Shown here: positions 43,538 through 52,839 of the stretch, in pieces
Layout of the letters: each line of letters begins with the position of its first letter
Numbering within the stretch: the stretch's first letter is position 1
Assembly: GCA_016124855.1 (NCBI GenBank)
Contig: WGMX01000006.1
Span: 50,065-114,064 of the forward strand
Source of the DNA: Anaerolineaceae bacterium
GTDB lineage: Bacteria; Chloroflexota; Anaerolineae; Aggregatilineales; Phototrophicaceae
Length of the DNA: 64,000 nucleotides
Reading direction: 5' to 3'
Notes under the pieces: model-generated
The model's database searches: none
What the model was told of the DNA's origin: nothing
Seen by the model: only the letters and a program-made list of their open reading frames with translations
Program-made: the position numbers and the translations under genes

Positions 43538-44458
43538 TTACCGCCGGAAAATACTGCGGGCGAAGAACCAAACATTGGCTGGACGTTCGGCTAGTCGACG
43601 CATGAAGTAGGGATACCATGCTGCGCCAAACGGCACATACACCCGCACCGGATAACCGGCTGCCGCGAGTTCTTCCTGCCGCGCGGAACGGATACCATAG
43701 AGCATTTGGAATTCGTAGCGTGTCGGCTTGAGGGTCTTGATGTCGTTCTCCGCTGCTTGAATCATCTTTTCGTCATGGGTAGCGATGCACAAATACCCCG
43801 ACGTTTGCAGGAAGTTATGCATAATCTTGACGTAATTGGCATCAACATCCGGCTTATCAGGAAAGGCATGTTCAGGTGACTCAAGGTATGCGCCTTTGCA
43901 CAAGCGGATGTGTGCGCCTTCCGCACCGAGTGCTTGCATATCGGCCTCGCTGCGGCGGAGATAGGCTTGAATAACCGTACCGACGTTATCAAAATCGTAC
44001 TCATCACGCATGGTGCGGTAAATTTTGAGCGTGATGTCAGTATAAGGAGTGTTTTCCATGTCAATCGTGACCGGAATGCCGAACTGTTTGGCATCACCCA
44101 GCACATGTCGCAAGTTGGTCTGGCACAACTCCTCGCTGATGTCCAAGCCGAAATGCGTCAGCTTGAGGGAGATACTAGCCTTGAGATTCTCATCATGAAT
44201 ACGATTGAGCAAATCGCGATAGGTTTTGACGACTTCTTGCGTATCCTCAGCCCGTTTGACGCTTTCACCCAAATAATCCAATGAAACGGTTAGGTTACGA
44301 TTGTTGAGTGCTTTGGTCGCGCTGATGGCTTCATCCAGCGTTTCACCTGCCACGAAGCGCAAAGCCACCCGCCGCGCCACGCTCCAACGGCTCATGATAC
44401 CCCGCGCCCAACCCGCGACCGATAAGTACAAGAGTATGCGTCTGAGTAGGTTTTCCAT
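43538..44458 (-). CDS. Proline dehydrogenase
   Basis: 306 residues from the ATG at 44458, which has AGGA 8 nt upstream; longer frames run into the helicase gene. It is a monofunctional FAD-dependent PRODH barrel: LTVSLDYLGESV, SLKLTHFGLDIS, TIDMENTPYTD, IRLCKGAYLESPEHAF, FQMLYGIRSARQEELAAAGYPVRVYVPFGAAWYPYFMRRLAERPANV. It oxidises proline to pyrroline-5-carboxylate and passes electrons to quinone. The P5C dehydrogenase gene is not in the window. It is separated by 50 bp from the NERD helicase gene. Confidence 0.93.
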   Translation of the reverse strand: MENLLRRILLYLSVAGWARGIMSRWSVARRVALRFVAGETLDEAISATKALNNRNLTVSLDYLGESVKRAEDTQEVVKTYRDLLNRIHDENLKASISLKLTHFGLDISEELCQTNLRHVLGDAKQFGIPVTIDMENTPYTDITLKIYRTMRDEYDFDNVGTVIQAYLRRSEADMQALGAEGAHIRLCKGAYLESPEHAFPDKPDVDANYVKIMHNFLQTSGYLCIATHDEKMIQAAENDIKTLKPTRYEFQMLYGIRSARQEELAAAGYPVRVYVPFGAAWYPYFMRRLAERPANVWFFARSIFRR

Positions 44459-44508
44459 CACCTTGTTCCTGTTCATCAATGGACATGCGGACAAGTATGA
44501 ACGAAGAA

Positions 44509-46512
44509 CTAACGCGCTGCCACACTCTCGCACCACATATGTGGTAGTAATGGTTCTAATGGTTTGGGCAGCAAGCTTTGATAACTCATCACCAGACGGT
44601 AACGGGCACGGGTCATGGCTGTAAAAAGTTTACGCCGTACGACCGTCACCGCGTCAGGATCATCGCTGTGCGGGAAGGCATCATGTAGGTGGGGGATAAA
44701 CACGACCATAAACTCCAGCCCTTTGATCTTCTCAAAATTCTGGACATAAATACCCTGCCGCGCCCATTCCGCCCATTGCTCGACATGCCATTTGGCGTGA
44801 CACAAGATGGCGATTTTCCCCGGCACAGCACCGCCTGCTAATAAGTCACGGATTTTGTCGTCGATGAATGTGGTTTCACTAACGGAATCGGCACAGGCCA
44901 TGAGGGCAGGTAAGGGGCCGCTGCCGAGTTCATAAGAGCTAAAATCCGGTTCGGCGCGTTCTTCGGTGGAACGCAAAGCATCATCCGCTTCGATCAAGCT
45001 GTGCGCTGCACGGCTGATCTCACGGGTTGAGCGGAAGGGAACCTGCAAGATACGTGTTCGGCCTACGACTGACAAGCCTTTTTGCGACCAACTATACGTG
45101 TTAAAAATGCTCTGCGAGGGATCATCACAAATGAGCAAGTCGCCGTTAGGTTTGAGCAGTGCCAATGTCAACTGCATCCATGATGGCGCAAAGTCCTGCC
45201 CTTCATCAATCAAGATGGCATCGTATGATTGGCGCAGCGGGTGATGATGATCGTCGGTGAGCACAGCTAAAGCTTCGGCGGCTACATCATCCCAATCATA
45301 ACCATGAGCAGACTGGTAAACCCGATAGCGATTGAACATGCTGTTGATGATTTCACGGCGGTTGCGTTCAAGCCGCTGTCCACGCCCGCTGCGGTCGGCT
45401 TCGAGATAGCGGTTATCATCCAGCAGCGCCATCTCTTTGCGCCATGCAAATTCTGTCGCCACAAACTCGGCTGGCAACCCCAGCGCGGCTAAATTTTCGC
45501 GCTCATGCTGCCGCAGCCAATCACGCGTTTTGAGCGGTTCACGCCAATGGTCGCCCAAAATCTTGCGGCAAACTTTGTGGAAACTGGCAACTGTCACCTG
45601 TTGATCTGACAGGCGTAATCGTCCCTTAAGGTCACGTGCCAGTTCGACATTAAAGCTCATCATTAACAGCCGTGCCTCCGGATATTGGCTGATGAGGTAC
45701 TGCGCCCGCCGGATGAGCACCAGCGTTTTACCACTGCCGGCAACACCGCGTACCAAACGCACGCTGGCACTGCCGGGAATATCCTGTGTTTCGTCGGACA
45801 TGGGTTCATATTCGAATAGGGTTAACTGCTGCGGATGAACAGTATGAAGCGGCTCGTTAATCAGGCCATGTTGCAGTTCGGTCAATGTACCGACCGGCAA
45901 ACCGCTTTCATTTTCCACCATCAACGATGGATTCAACACTTCTCGCACAATGTCCAACATGTCGAGTGACAGCGGCTGCTCCAGCGTGAACTTCCACGGC
46001 AGATTGGTGAACAACTGCTGCAAAGACTCGGTACTGTGCAGCAGTTCTTTGCCGATGACTGTTCCGCGCGGCCAGATTCCTTTTTTCTCAAACTGCTCAA
46101 TCACCCGCTGGCTGATTCGGGGCAGCGCCACCATCACCTGCCAAGGGAATTTGAGCTGCTTGCGACCTTTGTACTGCTCCCAGAGTTCGACCCGCTGCTC
46201 AAAACGCCGATTCAAATCATAGGCATAACGCTGCGCCGTCAGCACCGGATTTTCGTGGCTCATCACCGCGCCTGTGCTGCGAACCGTGTGGATCAACTGC
46301 TGGTCGCCGCCCGTGATTTTGACCCAATCTTTGACCTCTATCACGATCACGCCAAGAAGAGCAGCAACCACCACGAAATCGGGTTTGCTACTGTTTCCAT
46401 CAGGCGTATTCAACTGTGGTTCGTAATGAAAAAAGAACTGCTTGCGCGGTAGATCACGCAGCAGTTTATTGAGGAGTTTTTCGCCATTGGTCGGCGCAGT
46501 TGTCAGCGACAT
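44509..46512 (-). CDS. NERD-domain UvrD-like helicase
   Basis: About 667 residues from the ATG at 46512 (MSLTTAPTNGEK). Residues about 10-130 form a NERD nuclease-related domain (KPDFVVVAALLGVIVIEVKDW, with the E-x-K core). SF1 helicase motifs follow: VRGVAGSGKTLVLIRRA (Walker A, near 255), ILIDEGQDFAPSWM (Walker B), VPFRSTREISRAAHSL, FEKIKGLEFMVVFIPHL and FTAMTRARYRLVMSYQ. It probably acts on DNA or RNA in repair or in defence against foreign DNA. It lies beside a tRNA gene, a common place for acquired genes. Confidence 0.9.
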   Translation of the reverse strand: MSLTTAPTNGEKLLNKLLRDLPRKQFFFHYEPQLNTPDGNSSKPDFVVVAALLGVIVIEVKDWVKITGGDQQLIHTVRSTGAVMSHENPVLTAQRYAYDLNRRFEQRVELWEQYKGRKQLKFPWQVMVALPRISQRVIEQFEKKGIWPRGTVIGKELLHSTESLQQLFTNLPWKFTLEQPLSLDMLDIVREVLNPSLMVENESGLPVGTLTELQHGLINEPLHTVHPQQLTLFEYEPMSDETQDIPGSASVRLVRGVAGSGKTLVLIRRAQYLISQYPEARLLMMSFNVELARDLKGRLRLSDQQVTVASFHKVCRKILGDHWREPLKTRDWLRQHERENLAALGLPAEFVATEFAWRKEMALLDDNRYLEADRSGRGQRLERNRREIINSMFNRYRVYQSAHGYDWDDVAAEALAVLTDDHHHPLRQSYDAILIDEGQDFAPSWMQLTLALLKPNGDLLICDDPSQSIFNTYSWSQKGLSVVGRTRILQVPFRSTREISRAAHSLIEADDALRSTEERAEPDFSSYELGSGPLPALMACADSVSETTFIDDKIRDLLAGGAVPGKIAILCHAKWHVEQWAEWARQGIYVQNFEKIKGLEFMVVFIPHLHDAFPHSDDPDAVTVVRRKLFTAMTRARYRLVMSYQSLLPKPLEPLLPHMWCESVAAR

Positions 46513-46637
46513 AATTGCTTCAAAGAACAAAGTTAGAAAACGGTTTGTTAAGCACGAGTATAGCAAATATTTTCCAAAGAATACATCTGTTCTAGGAACT
46601 GTGGTTGCCAGACGTTGAAGAATCGATAAATTGTGGC

Positions 46638-46666
46638 TTGAAAACCGCTTAAACTACGCTTACAAT
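46638..46666 (+). promoter_or_regulatory. Sigma70-type promoter of the tRNA-Lys gene
   Basis: TTGAAA at 46638-46643 and TACAAT at 46661-46666 are separated by exactly 17 bp. The tRNA starts 11 bp after the -10 box, which fits a short 5' leader. Confidence 0.75.
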
Positions 46667-46677
46667 TTCTGACGGTT

Positions 46678-46749
46678 GGCCCCGTAGTTCAGCGGCAGAA
46701 CACCCGCCTTTTAAGCGGAGGGTCGTTGGTTCGATCCCAACCGGGGTCA
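46678..46749 (+). tRNA. tRNA-Lys (anticodon TTT)
   Basis: The cloverleaf can be drawn in full: acceptor GGCCCCG with CGGGGTC (one G-T pair), D stem GTTC/GAAC, anticodon stem CCCGC with GCGGA (the outermost pair mismatched), loop CTTTTAA with anticodon TTT, a 5-nt variable loop, and T stem GTTGG/CCAAC around TTCGATC. The discriminator is A and CCA is not encoded. A promoter precedes it and a terminator follows. Confidence 0.95.
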
Positions 46750-46754
46750 CACAT

Positions 46755-46786
46755 AAAAAAGCGCTTCATGAGTGAGGCGCTTTTTT
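46755..46786 (+). terminator. Terminator after tRNA-Lys
   Basis: Stem AAAAAAGCGCTTC / GAGGCGCTTTTTT with loop ATGAGT, ending in a T run. The arms AAAAAGCGCTTCA and TGAGGCGCTTTTT recur in the terminator of the GH51 gene at 52785-52814. Confidence 0.88.
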
Positions 46787-47010
46787 GTTGTCAAGCGGTG
46801 CCCGATTCTGCTTAGGCCATTTAAGAAACGGATACCGCTTATGAAAACGAAGTAGCAAATCGGCAATCCATCTGAGGTTATCCGGCAAGCTACTTCTAAA
46901 CTACCCCTCAGAATATTCTCAACAAGATTCAAAAGATGGATTGCTCAACCACGTGCTTAAAACCGTGTGCAGTGGACACAATGAAATTTCTCTTCCTCGA
47001 TTGCGCTGCT

Positions 47011-48816
47011 CTAGCTTGCTTTGAATTGGCTTTTATACAAATGATAATAGTAACCACCCTGAGCGAGCAGTTCTTTGTGGGTTCCACGTTCGACCACTTG
47101 GCCCTGACGAACAAAGAGAATCAAATCCGCCTCGCGAATCGTGCTTAAACGATGAGCAATGACAAAACTGGTACGGCCTTTCATCAATCGGCGCATCGCT
47201 TCTTGGACTTGGATTTCAGTCCGCGTATCAACACTGCTGGTGGCTTCATCGAGAACCAAAATCGCCGGGTTCGCCAATACGGCACGCGCAATGGCAAGGA
47301 GTTGGCGTTGTCCTTGGCTGAGATTTTCCGCACGCTCCGAAAGCATTTCATTGTAACCATGCGGCAAGCGACGAATAAAATGATCTGCATTGGCAATCTC
47401 CGCCGCCTTGATCACCTCGGCATCCGTAGCGGTCAATCGACCATAACGGATATTCTCCATCACCGTTTCGGAAAATAAGAAGGTGTCTTGCAGTACAATG
47501 CCTAAGCGGCGACGTAGATCATGCTTGTCTACCGAGCGAATATCATGTTTGTCCAGTCGAATACTGCCGCTGTTGACATCATAAAAACGGGATAGCAGAT
47601 TGATGATGGTGGTCTTGCCCGCGCCCGTCGGGCCAACTAGCGCAACCATTTGTCCCGGTTGAGCATCTAAACTCACATTTTTCAAAATGGGCACATCAGA
47701 ACGGTAGCCAAAGGACACGTCGTCAAAGGTCACCTGGCCTTCTGCCTGTTTCAAGGGGAGTGCATCGGCAGCATTTTCAATTTCAGCATGTTCATCCAAA
47801 ATGGTGAAAACCCGCTCGGCACCCGCCAGCGCAGATTGAATGACGTTGAACATATTGCTGAGATCATTCAGAGGGCGACGAAGCTGCTGCGTATACGTTA
47901 AGAAGGTCGCGATGATGCCGACGGTCGCATGACCATTCAGCGCTAACCAACCGCCTGTAGCAGCAATCAACACATAACCGAAATTGTAGATCAGGTTGCC
48001 GCCCGGCCCCATCAAACCGCCGTAAGTTTGTGCGAAGATGGTCGCTTCCTGTAGACGCTTATTTTTGACTTCAAAATCCTCAATCACGGATTGTTCACGA
48101 CCAAACGCGCGGATCACTTTTCCACCCGTGATGGTTTCTTCAACTTGCCCGTTTAATATGGATAAGGCTTCTTGCTGTTCACGAAATCCCTGATGGGTAC
48201 GACGTGCTACGTAGCTGGTAAAGTAGGCGGTCAGCGGCAGCACGACAAAACTAACCATTGCCAGCGGCACGTTGATAATCAACATCATAACCACCATACC
48301 AATGACGATCATCACGCTAGAGATAAAGGTGGTTACATTCTCGGCGAGTACCAAACTGATATTATCCACATCATTGGTCAAATAACTCATCAATTCGCCG
48401 TGTGGACGTTGGTCAAAAAAGCGCAGCGGCAGGGTTTGCAATTTGGCGAATAAATCGGTACGCAAATCCTGCACGGTATATTGGGATACGCGGATCATCA
48501 AAAGGGTATGGAACCATACTGATAATCCATAGGCCGCCGCAATCACGACCATCAGCACGATAATCTGAACAAGTCCACCAAGATCGCCGACCTGAATAAA
48601 ACGATCAATGGCTACACCGATTAAATAGGGTTCAGCGAGGTTAAATACGGTTGCCAGAGCCACCAACGCGACCACACTCACCAACGTCCAACGCTGGCGG
48701 CGTAAATACTCCCACACGCGCATTAACGTTTCACGACTGTTTTTGGGGCGTACCTTCTCGCCGATAGCACGCGGGCCGCCACCGCCAATCCGAATTTCAG
48801 GACGCGTCTGTGACAT
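47011..48816 (-). CDS. ABC exporter half-transporter, subunit 2
   Basis: About 601 residues from the ATG at 48816, overlapping the upstream ABC gene by 20 bp; the longer frame to 48843 lacks a ribosome site. A six-helix exporter domain (about 40-330) is followed by an ATPase domain: Walker A GPTGAGKTT, signature LSQGQRQLLAIARA (non-canonical, usually LSGGQ), Walker B with the catalytic Glu ILVLDEATSSVDT and switch His in VIAHRLSTI. Together with the upstream gene it forms a heterodimeric exporter. It should hydrolyse ATP at the site built with its own Walker B. Confidence 0.92.
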   Translation of the reverse strand: MSQTRPEIRIGGGGPRAIGEKVRPKNSRETLMRVWEYLRRQRWTLVSVVALVALATVFNLAEPYLIGVAIDRFIQVGDLGGLVQIIVLMVVIAAAYGLSVWFHTLLMIRVSQYTVQDLRTDLFAKLQTLPLRFFDQRPHGELMSYLTNDVDNISLVLAENVTTFISSVMIVIGMVVMMLIINVPLAMVSFVVLPLTAYFTSYVARRTHQGFREQQEALSILNGQVEETITGGKVIRAFGREQSVIEDFEVKNKRLQEATIFAQTYGGLMGPGGNLIYNFGYVLIAATGGWLALNGHATVGIIATFLTYTQQLRRPLNDLSNMFNVIQSALAGAERVFTILDEHAEIENAADALPLKQAEGQVTFDDVSFGYRSDVPILKNVSLDAQPGQMVALVGPTGAGKTTIINLLSRFYDVNSGSIRLDKHDIRSVDKHDLRRRLGIVLQDTFLFSETVMENIRYGRLTATDAEVIKAAEIANADHFIRRLPHGYNEMLSERAENLSQGQRQLLAIARAVLANPAILVLDEATSSVDTRTEIQVQEAMRRLMKGRTSFVIAHRLSTIREADLILFVRQGQVVERGTHKELLAQGGYYYHLYKSQFKAS

Positions 48817-50527
48817 GATCCGGTTCCCCCAACTGCGATTCATAGATTTGGCGATAGATTGGGCTGGATTGAATCAATGTACGGTGAGTGCCTTCCGCAA
48901 CCAGATGACCTTCATCAATCACAAGAATTTTATCCGCGTTAAGTACGGTACTAATGCGCTGCGCCACAATAAATGATGTGCATCCCTTCATGAGCGCTGC
49001 AAGCGCCTCTTGAATCTGGCTTTCGGTTTCGACATCAACCGCACTGGTACTGTCATCCAGAATAAGGATGGGCGGCTTTCGGATTAGGGCACGGGCAATC
49101 GACAAACGCTGTTTTTGTCCACCCGAAAGATTCACACCGCGCTGACCGAGTCGGGTTTCATAGCCTTCTGGCAAAGCGACGATAAAATCGTTCGCCTGCG
49201 CCATGCGTGCAGCGTCTCGCACCACGTTGTCATTCGCGCTCAAATTCCCCTGACGGATATTTTCAGAAATTGTCCCCGAAAAAAGCACTGCCTCTTGGAG
49301 TGCAATTCCAATTTGACTACGCAGTACTGATTGGGCAATGTCGCGCACATCGATTCCGTCGATGGTGACTCGTCCTGAAGTGACATCGTAGAAACGCGGG
49401 ATTAAATGGATAAGGCTCGACTTGCCGGAACCGGTTGTACCCAATATGGCTACTGTTTGTCCGGGTTCCGCCACAAAACTAATGTCTTTTAGGACAGGTT
49501 CGCCGTAGCCGAAGGTGACATTCTCGAAGGCCACACACCCATGTGGGTGAAATTCTTGAAGCGCGTCTGGACGATCTTGGATGGTCGGCAAACTATTTAG
49601 AATTTCATTGATACGTTCAGTCGAGGCCTGTGCTCGTGATAAGCGAATGAGCAGCATACTGACCATCAAGACACTGGAAAGCATCTGGGTCAGATAGGTA
49701 ATGACCGCAATAATTTCGCCAACGGTCAGTGTGCCTTGTTTAACCGCATTGCCGCCGATCCAAAGTACACCGGCAATGCCCACATTCATCAACAAGAGTA
49801 AAACAGGACTCGCAATCGCCGTGATTTGCATGGCCTTGATCGAACGAACCGTCATATCAATGTTCGCTTCACCAAAACGCCCTTCCTCATGTTCTTCGCG
49901 GACGAAGGCCTTCACGACCCGCACACCGCCTAAATTCTCTTGAATAACTGTGTTAACCCGATCCAGCGTATTCTGAACCTTGAGATAAAGCGGATGGGCT
50001 TGCCGAACAACAAACCACAACATGATGGCTAAAGGAGGAATAAGCGGCAGCGCCATCAAAGCCAGTTGAGAGCTGGTCAAAAAGGCCATAATCAGGCTGC
50101 CGATCATGATCAGTGGTACACGCACCAGAATGCGTAAAGCGAGAAGCACTACCTCTTGTATTTGTGTTACATCATTCGTGAGTCGGGTGACGAGTTGTCC
50201 GGTTCCTAATTGGTCGAGGTTAGCAAACGACAGCGATTGAATTTTTCGGTAGACAGCACCACGCAAATCGGTTCCGAAATTGTAGGCCGCACGTACCGCA
50301 AAAACTGTGCATCCTATACCGCCGACCGCCCCGATTAGTGCGAATACAACCATTACTAATCCGGTTTCGAGTACCAAATGCTGATCACCGAGACGGATAC
50401 CTTGATCGACGATTCGCTGCATCATTCGAGGCTGCAATAAATCCATCACGACTTCCAGAACCATCAACAACGGCGCGATGAGCGCCAGCCTCCAATAGGG
50501 CTTCAAGTAAACAAGCAAAGGTTTCAT
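48797..50527 (-). CDS. ABC exporter half-transporter, subunit 1 (degenerate ATP site)
   Basis: 576 residues from the ATG at 50527 (a GTG three codons earlier is possible). A six-helix domain (about 15-310) and an ATPase domain with Walker A GTTGSGKSS and canonical signature LSGGQKQRLSIARAL. Walker B reads ILILDDSTSAVD, so the catalytic Glu is Asp, and the switch residue is Gln (VAQRIST) instead of His. These are the hallmarks of the degenerate-site subunit of heterodimeric exporters such as TM287/288 and BmrCD, matched by the LSQGQ signature in the partner. It probably exports drugs or lipids. Confidence 0.93.
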   Translation of the reverse strand: MKPLLVYLKPYWRLALIAPLLMVLEVVMDLLQPRMMQRIVDQGIRLGDQHLVLETGLVMVVFALIGAVGGIGCTVFAVRAAYNFGTDLRGAVYRKIQSLSFANLDQLGTGQLVTRLTNDVTQIQEVVLLALRILVRVPLIMIGSLIMAFLTSSQLALMALPLIPPLAIMLWFVVRQAHPLYLKVQNTLDRVNTVIQENLGGVRVVKAFVREEHEEGRFGEANIDMTVRSIKAMQITAIASPVLLLLMNVGIAGVLWIGGNAVKQGTLTVGEIIAVITYLTQMLSSVLMVSMLLIRLSRAQASTERINEILNSLPTIQDRPDALQEFHPHGCVAFENVTFGYGEPVLKDISFVAEPGQTVAILGTTGSGKSSLIHLIPRFYDVTSGRVTIDGIDVRDIAQSVLRSQIGIALQEAVLFSGTISENIRQGNLSANDNVVRDAARMAQANDFIVALPEGYETRLGQRGVNLSGGQKQRLSIARALIRKPPILILDDSTSAVDVETESQIQEALAALMKGCTSFIVAQRISTVLNADKILVIDEGHLVAEGTHRTLIQSSPIYRQIYESQLGEPDHVTDAS

Positions 50528-50713
50528 GACAACCACGTGGTAAATAGCTGTTGAACGACATTTTTACAAGGCAAGTCATTATACAAAGTGTGTCGGTATA
50601 AGCAATCGAACCCGTATGATACCAATAGGTGCTCGTTCAGGGATATTCATTACACTCCCGCCACAACGGGTAACCCCAGCCGTCTGCTTTTCATGAGTGC
50701 TCCAAGCAAAAAT

Positions 50714-50740
50714 AAATGAGTGTTTACTCAACACTCATTT
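50714..50740. promoter_or_regulatory. Candidate operator, 11-bp inverted repeat
   Basis: AAATGAGTGTT, spacer TACTC, AACACTCATTT. Inside it, TGAGTGTTTACTCA is itself dyad-like, the style of TetR/AcrR operators (TGAGTG...CACTCA). It lies about 190 bp upstream of the exporter start. No TetR gene is in the window. Confidence 0.5.
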
Positions 50741-50784
50741 TCCCCCGGAAGCATATTGACTCGGTTCTGTCCGGGGTCATACAG

Positions 50785-50822
50785 AATAAAGGAGCATCTC
50801 AAATGAGAGATGCTCCTTTATT
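50785..50822 (-). terminator. Terminator after the GH13 gene
   Basis: A 16-bp perfect stem AATAAAGGAGCATCTC / GAGATGCTCCTTTATT with a 6-nt loop, 12 bp past the stop codon of the minus-strand amylase gene. Confidence 0.85.
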
Positions 50823-50834
50823 GCTTAATTCGGT

Positions 50835-52613
50835 TTAGTAAAGTATCTGGACTTCTAAGGGTGCTAGGCGAACTTCAACTGTGCGGTAGATTCCATGTGT
50901 ATCGGTTTGTCCGGGTAGTGCATATTCAGTGTTGGTGTCAAAGGCCACTTGCCAAGATTTACCATTTTGATTTAAGTTCGCGTCGATGACCACATGTACT
51001 TGTGCGGAAGCGTTCGTACTGCTGTTTGCAACAATCAGAATTTCGCGGTCATTTAAAACGCGGGAGAAGGCCAATACGCCACCGTTATAGGGCGAATATC
51101 CGAAGTCAATACCGTTTCCGCTGCAAGGACGGAAATATTGACGACCATAACGCAGCGCGGGGAATTGGTTTCGCACAATACTCAATTCACTAATCAGTTT
51201 ATAAAGGTCGTGGTCGGCGGAAAATGCATCCGGTTTACCCCAAAGCGTTCCGCGTGAATACTCCCGTTTATCGCCATTCCCGGTTAATCCTTGCTCCATA
51301 CCGTAGTAAATACAGGGAATACCCTGTAGTGCCATCAAACAAGTAACCGCTAATTTGGTTTGGTCAGGAAATGCCGCGTTATGAAACCGATCATTCAAAT
51401 CATGGTTCTCTAGAAAAGTGACATAATGCGAACCAGCTTCGCCATGAGAACTCACGATGGTCTTCAAAATTTCACGACGCACATCATAATGAGAAGCAAT
51501 CTCGGCGGCTGGTGCAAAACTCTTGGCGAACCTGAATAAGCGCTCACGTATTGGAAAATCGAGCGCTGCATCGACCCCGATGAATTCATCATCTTTTTCG
51601 CTGTTGCGTCCGATAAATTCCGCGATTTTGATTTCATCGTTGTCTTCCCAGACCTCTCCAAAAGTGAAGAAGTTCTTCTTGCCAATCGACAGCCCATATT
51701 CCCGCATGGCATTGCCGAAAACACGGGCAAAAGCGGATTCAACGTATTTCAGGGTATCGATGCGGAAACCGTCAATGTCGAATTTAGCGATCAGATATTG
51801 ATAAGCCCGAATCAAGAAGTTGCGTACAGGGTAGATGTTGTTGGTCGTGTCGAGATACTCGGTAACCAGTTCTTTCAGTTGACCGAAGTCGCCCATTTCC
51901 GGTGTAGGGCTATTCTCGTATGATCCCCGCCGCCTGAAATAATCGTTTCGATGAAACTCACTAGGCCATATACCCGCTGGATAAGGAAGATTTGGGATAG
52001 ATCCTATATCGTTCCAATCGCCATGCGGAGTTCCCAAACTGTCGCGCCAGTAAATATCATATTCACCATCAGGTTTCCAATCCCGGCTATCTTTCATCCC
52101 CTCATAATTAAATACATCACCAACATGATTGAGCACAATATCCAAAATGATGTAGATTCCCAGCGCGTGAGCTTCGTCCACCAATTGACGAAATTCCTCA
52201 TCGGCATAGGCTGGATCGGTCTTTGCGCGCTCAATATCGGCACAAAATCGTGGCTCAATCCGCAGAAAGTCCAGCGTACCGTATCCGCCCCAATAGTCGT
52301 TGAACCATTGGGGATTCATCTGGACAGGAGAAACCCAAATCGCGCCTACACCTAAATTTTTCAGATAGGGTAACTGTTCTTTGATACCTGCAAATGTACC
52401 GCCTTGATAGACATTACTGGGGAATTCATCGGGGGTTGGTGGTTTCACAGGATTATTAAACCGGTCAACCAATAAAAAATATATCCATTGATCGCGCCAG
52501 TCGGCAGGTGATGGAAATGGGTAAGGGATTTCAGCACCGCTAGCAGTTATTGTTTTGGCTGGAGCTGCCTGAAGAATGTCATTAACCGCAGCATCATACA
52601 TTGAGAGTGCCAT
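50835..52613 (-). CDS. GH13 alpha-amylase family enzyme
   Basis: 592 residues, no signal peptide, so probably cytoplasmic. GH13 conserved regions: LDIVLNHVGDVF (region I), GFRIDTLKYV with the nucleophile Asp (II), FTFGEVWED with the acid/base Glu (III) and FLENHDLNDRF with the third Asp (IV). The N-terminus has IYFLLVDRFNNPV. A C-terminal beta domain ends at VEVRLAPLEVQILY. It probably hydrolyses or transglycosylates maltodextrin-like glucans. GGAGG precedes the ATG by 8 nt. The GH51 gene lies 226 bp upstream on the same strand, with its own terminator between. Confidence 0.93.
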   Translation of the reverse strand: MALSMYDAAVNDILQAAPAKTITASGAEIPYPFPSPADWRDQWIYFLLVDRFNNPVKPPTPDEFPSNVYQGGTFAGIKEQLPYLKNLGVGAIWVSPVQMNPQWFNDYWGGYGTLDFLRIEPRFCADIERAKTDPAYADEEFRQLVDEAHALGIYIILDIVLNHVGDVFNYEGMKDSRDWKPDGEYDIYWRDSLGTPHGDWNDIGSIPNLPYPAGIWPSEFHRNDYFRRRGSYENSPTPEMGDFGQLKELVTEYLDTTNNIYPVRNFLIRAYQYLIAKFDIDGFRIDTLKYVESAFARVFGNAMREYGLSIGKKNFFTFGEVWEDNDEIKIAEFIGRNSEKDDEFIGVDAALDFPIRERLFRFAKSFAPAAEIASHYDVRREILKTIVSSHGEAGSHYVTFLENHDLNDRFHNAAFPDQTKLAVTCLMALQGIPCIYYGMEQGLTGNGDKREYSRGTLWGKPDAFSADHDLYKLISELSIVRNQFPALRYGRQYFRPCSGNGIDFGYSPYNGGVLAFSRVLNDREILIVANSSTNASAQVHVVIDANLNQNGKSWQVAFDTNTEYALPGQTDTHGIYRTVEVRLAPLEVQILY

Positions 52614-52784
52614 AGCATTTCCCTCCGCTAATTGATTCGAGCCTGAATTGCCTAGTCAACAATATCGCAAAGTAATAAATTTTATTAGTGTAAATGGTGA
52701 GGAAATATAGAGATTTGCTTGTGTAAGTGTAGCATTTCAGATTAGCGTGTGTATAAACGGGTTAACGTCCAATATCCCCCAATC

Positions 52785-52814
52785 AAAAAGCGCCTCAATT
52801 GTGAAGCGCTTTTT
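52785..52814 (-). terminator. Terminator after the GH51 gene
   Basis: On the minus strand AAAAAGCGCTTCA pairs with TGAGGCGCTTTTT around loop CAAT, with one T-G pair. The arms are the same as in the tRNA-Lys terminator at 46755-46786, in the same sense relative to transcription. Confidence 0.85.
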
Positions 52815-52839
52815 AGTGCCTGTTCAGACCATCATTCAA

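Larger units (their letters stand above)
50528..50834. other. Regulatory gap upstream of the ABC exporter operon
   Basis: No gene is present in these 307 bp. The region holds an 11-bp perfect inverted repeat (50714-50740) that could be an operator for the exporter operon and the terminator of the GH13 gene (50785-50822). A cytosine-poor stretch next to the ABC start may contain its promoter, but no box pair stands out. Confidence 0.5.

Noticed and set aside
46787..47010. Possible small genes between the tRNA terminator and the ABC exporter
   Set aside because: Only frames of about 60 residues without ribosome sites or motifs were seen on either strand.
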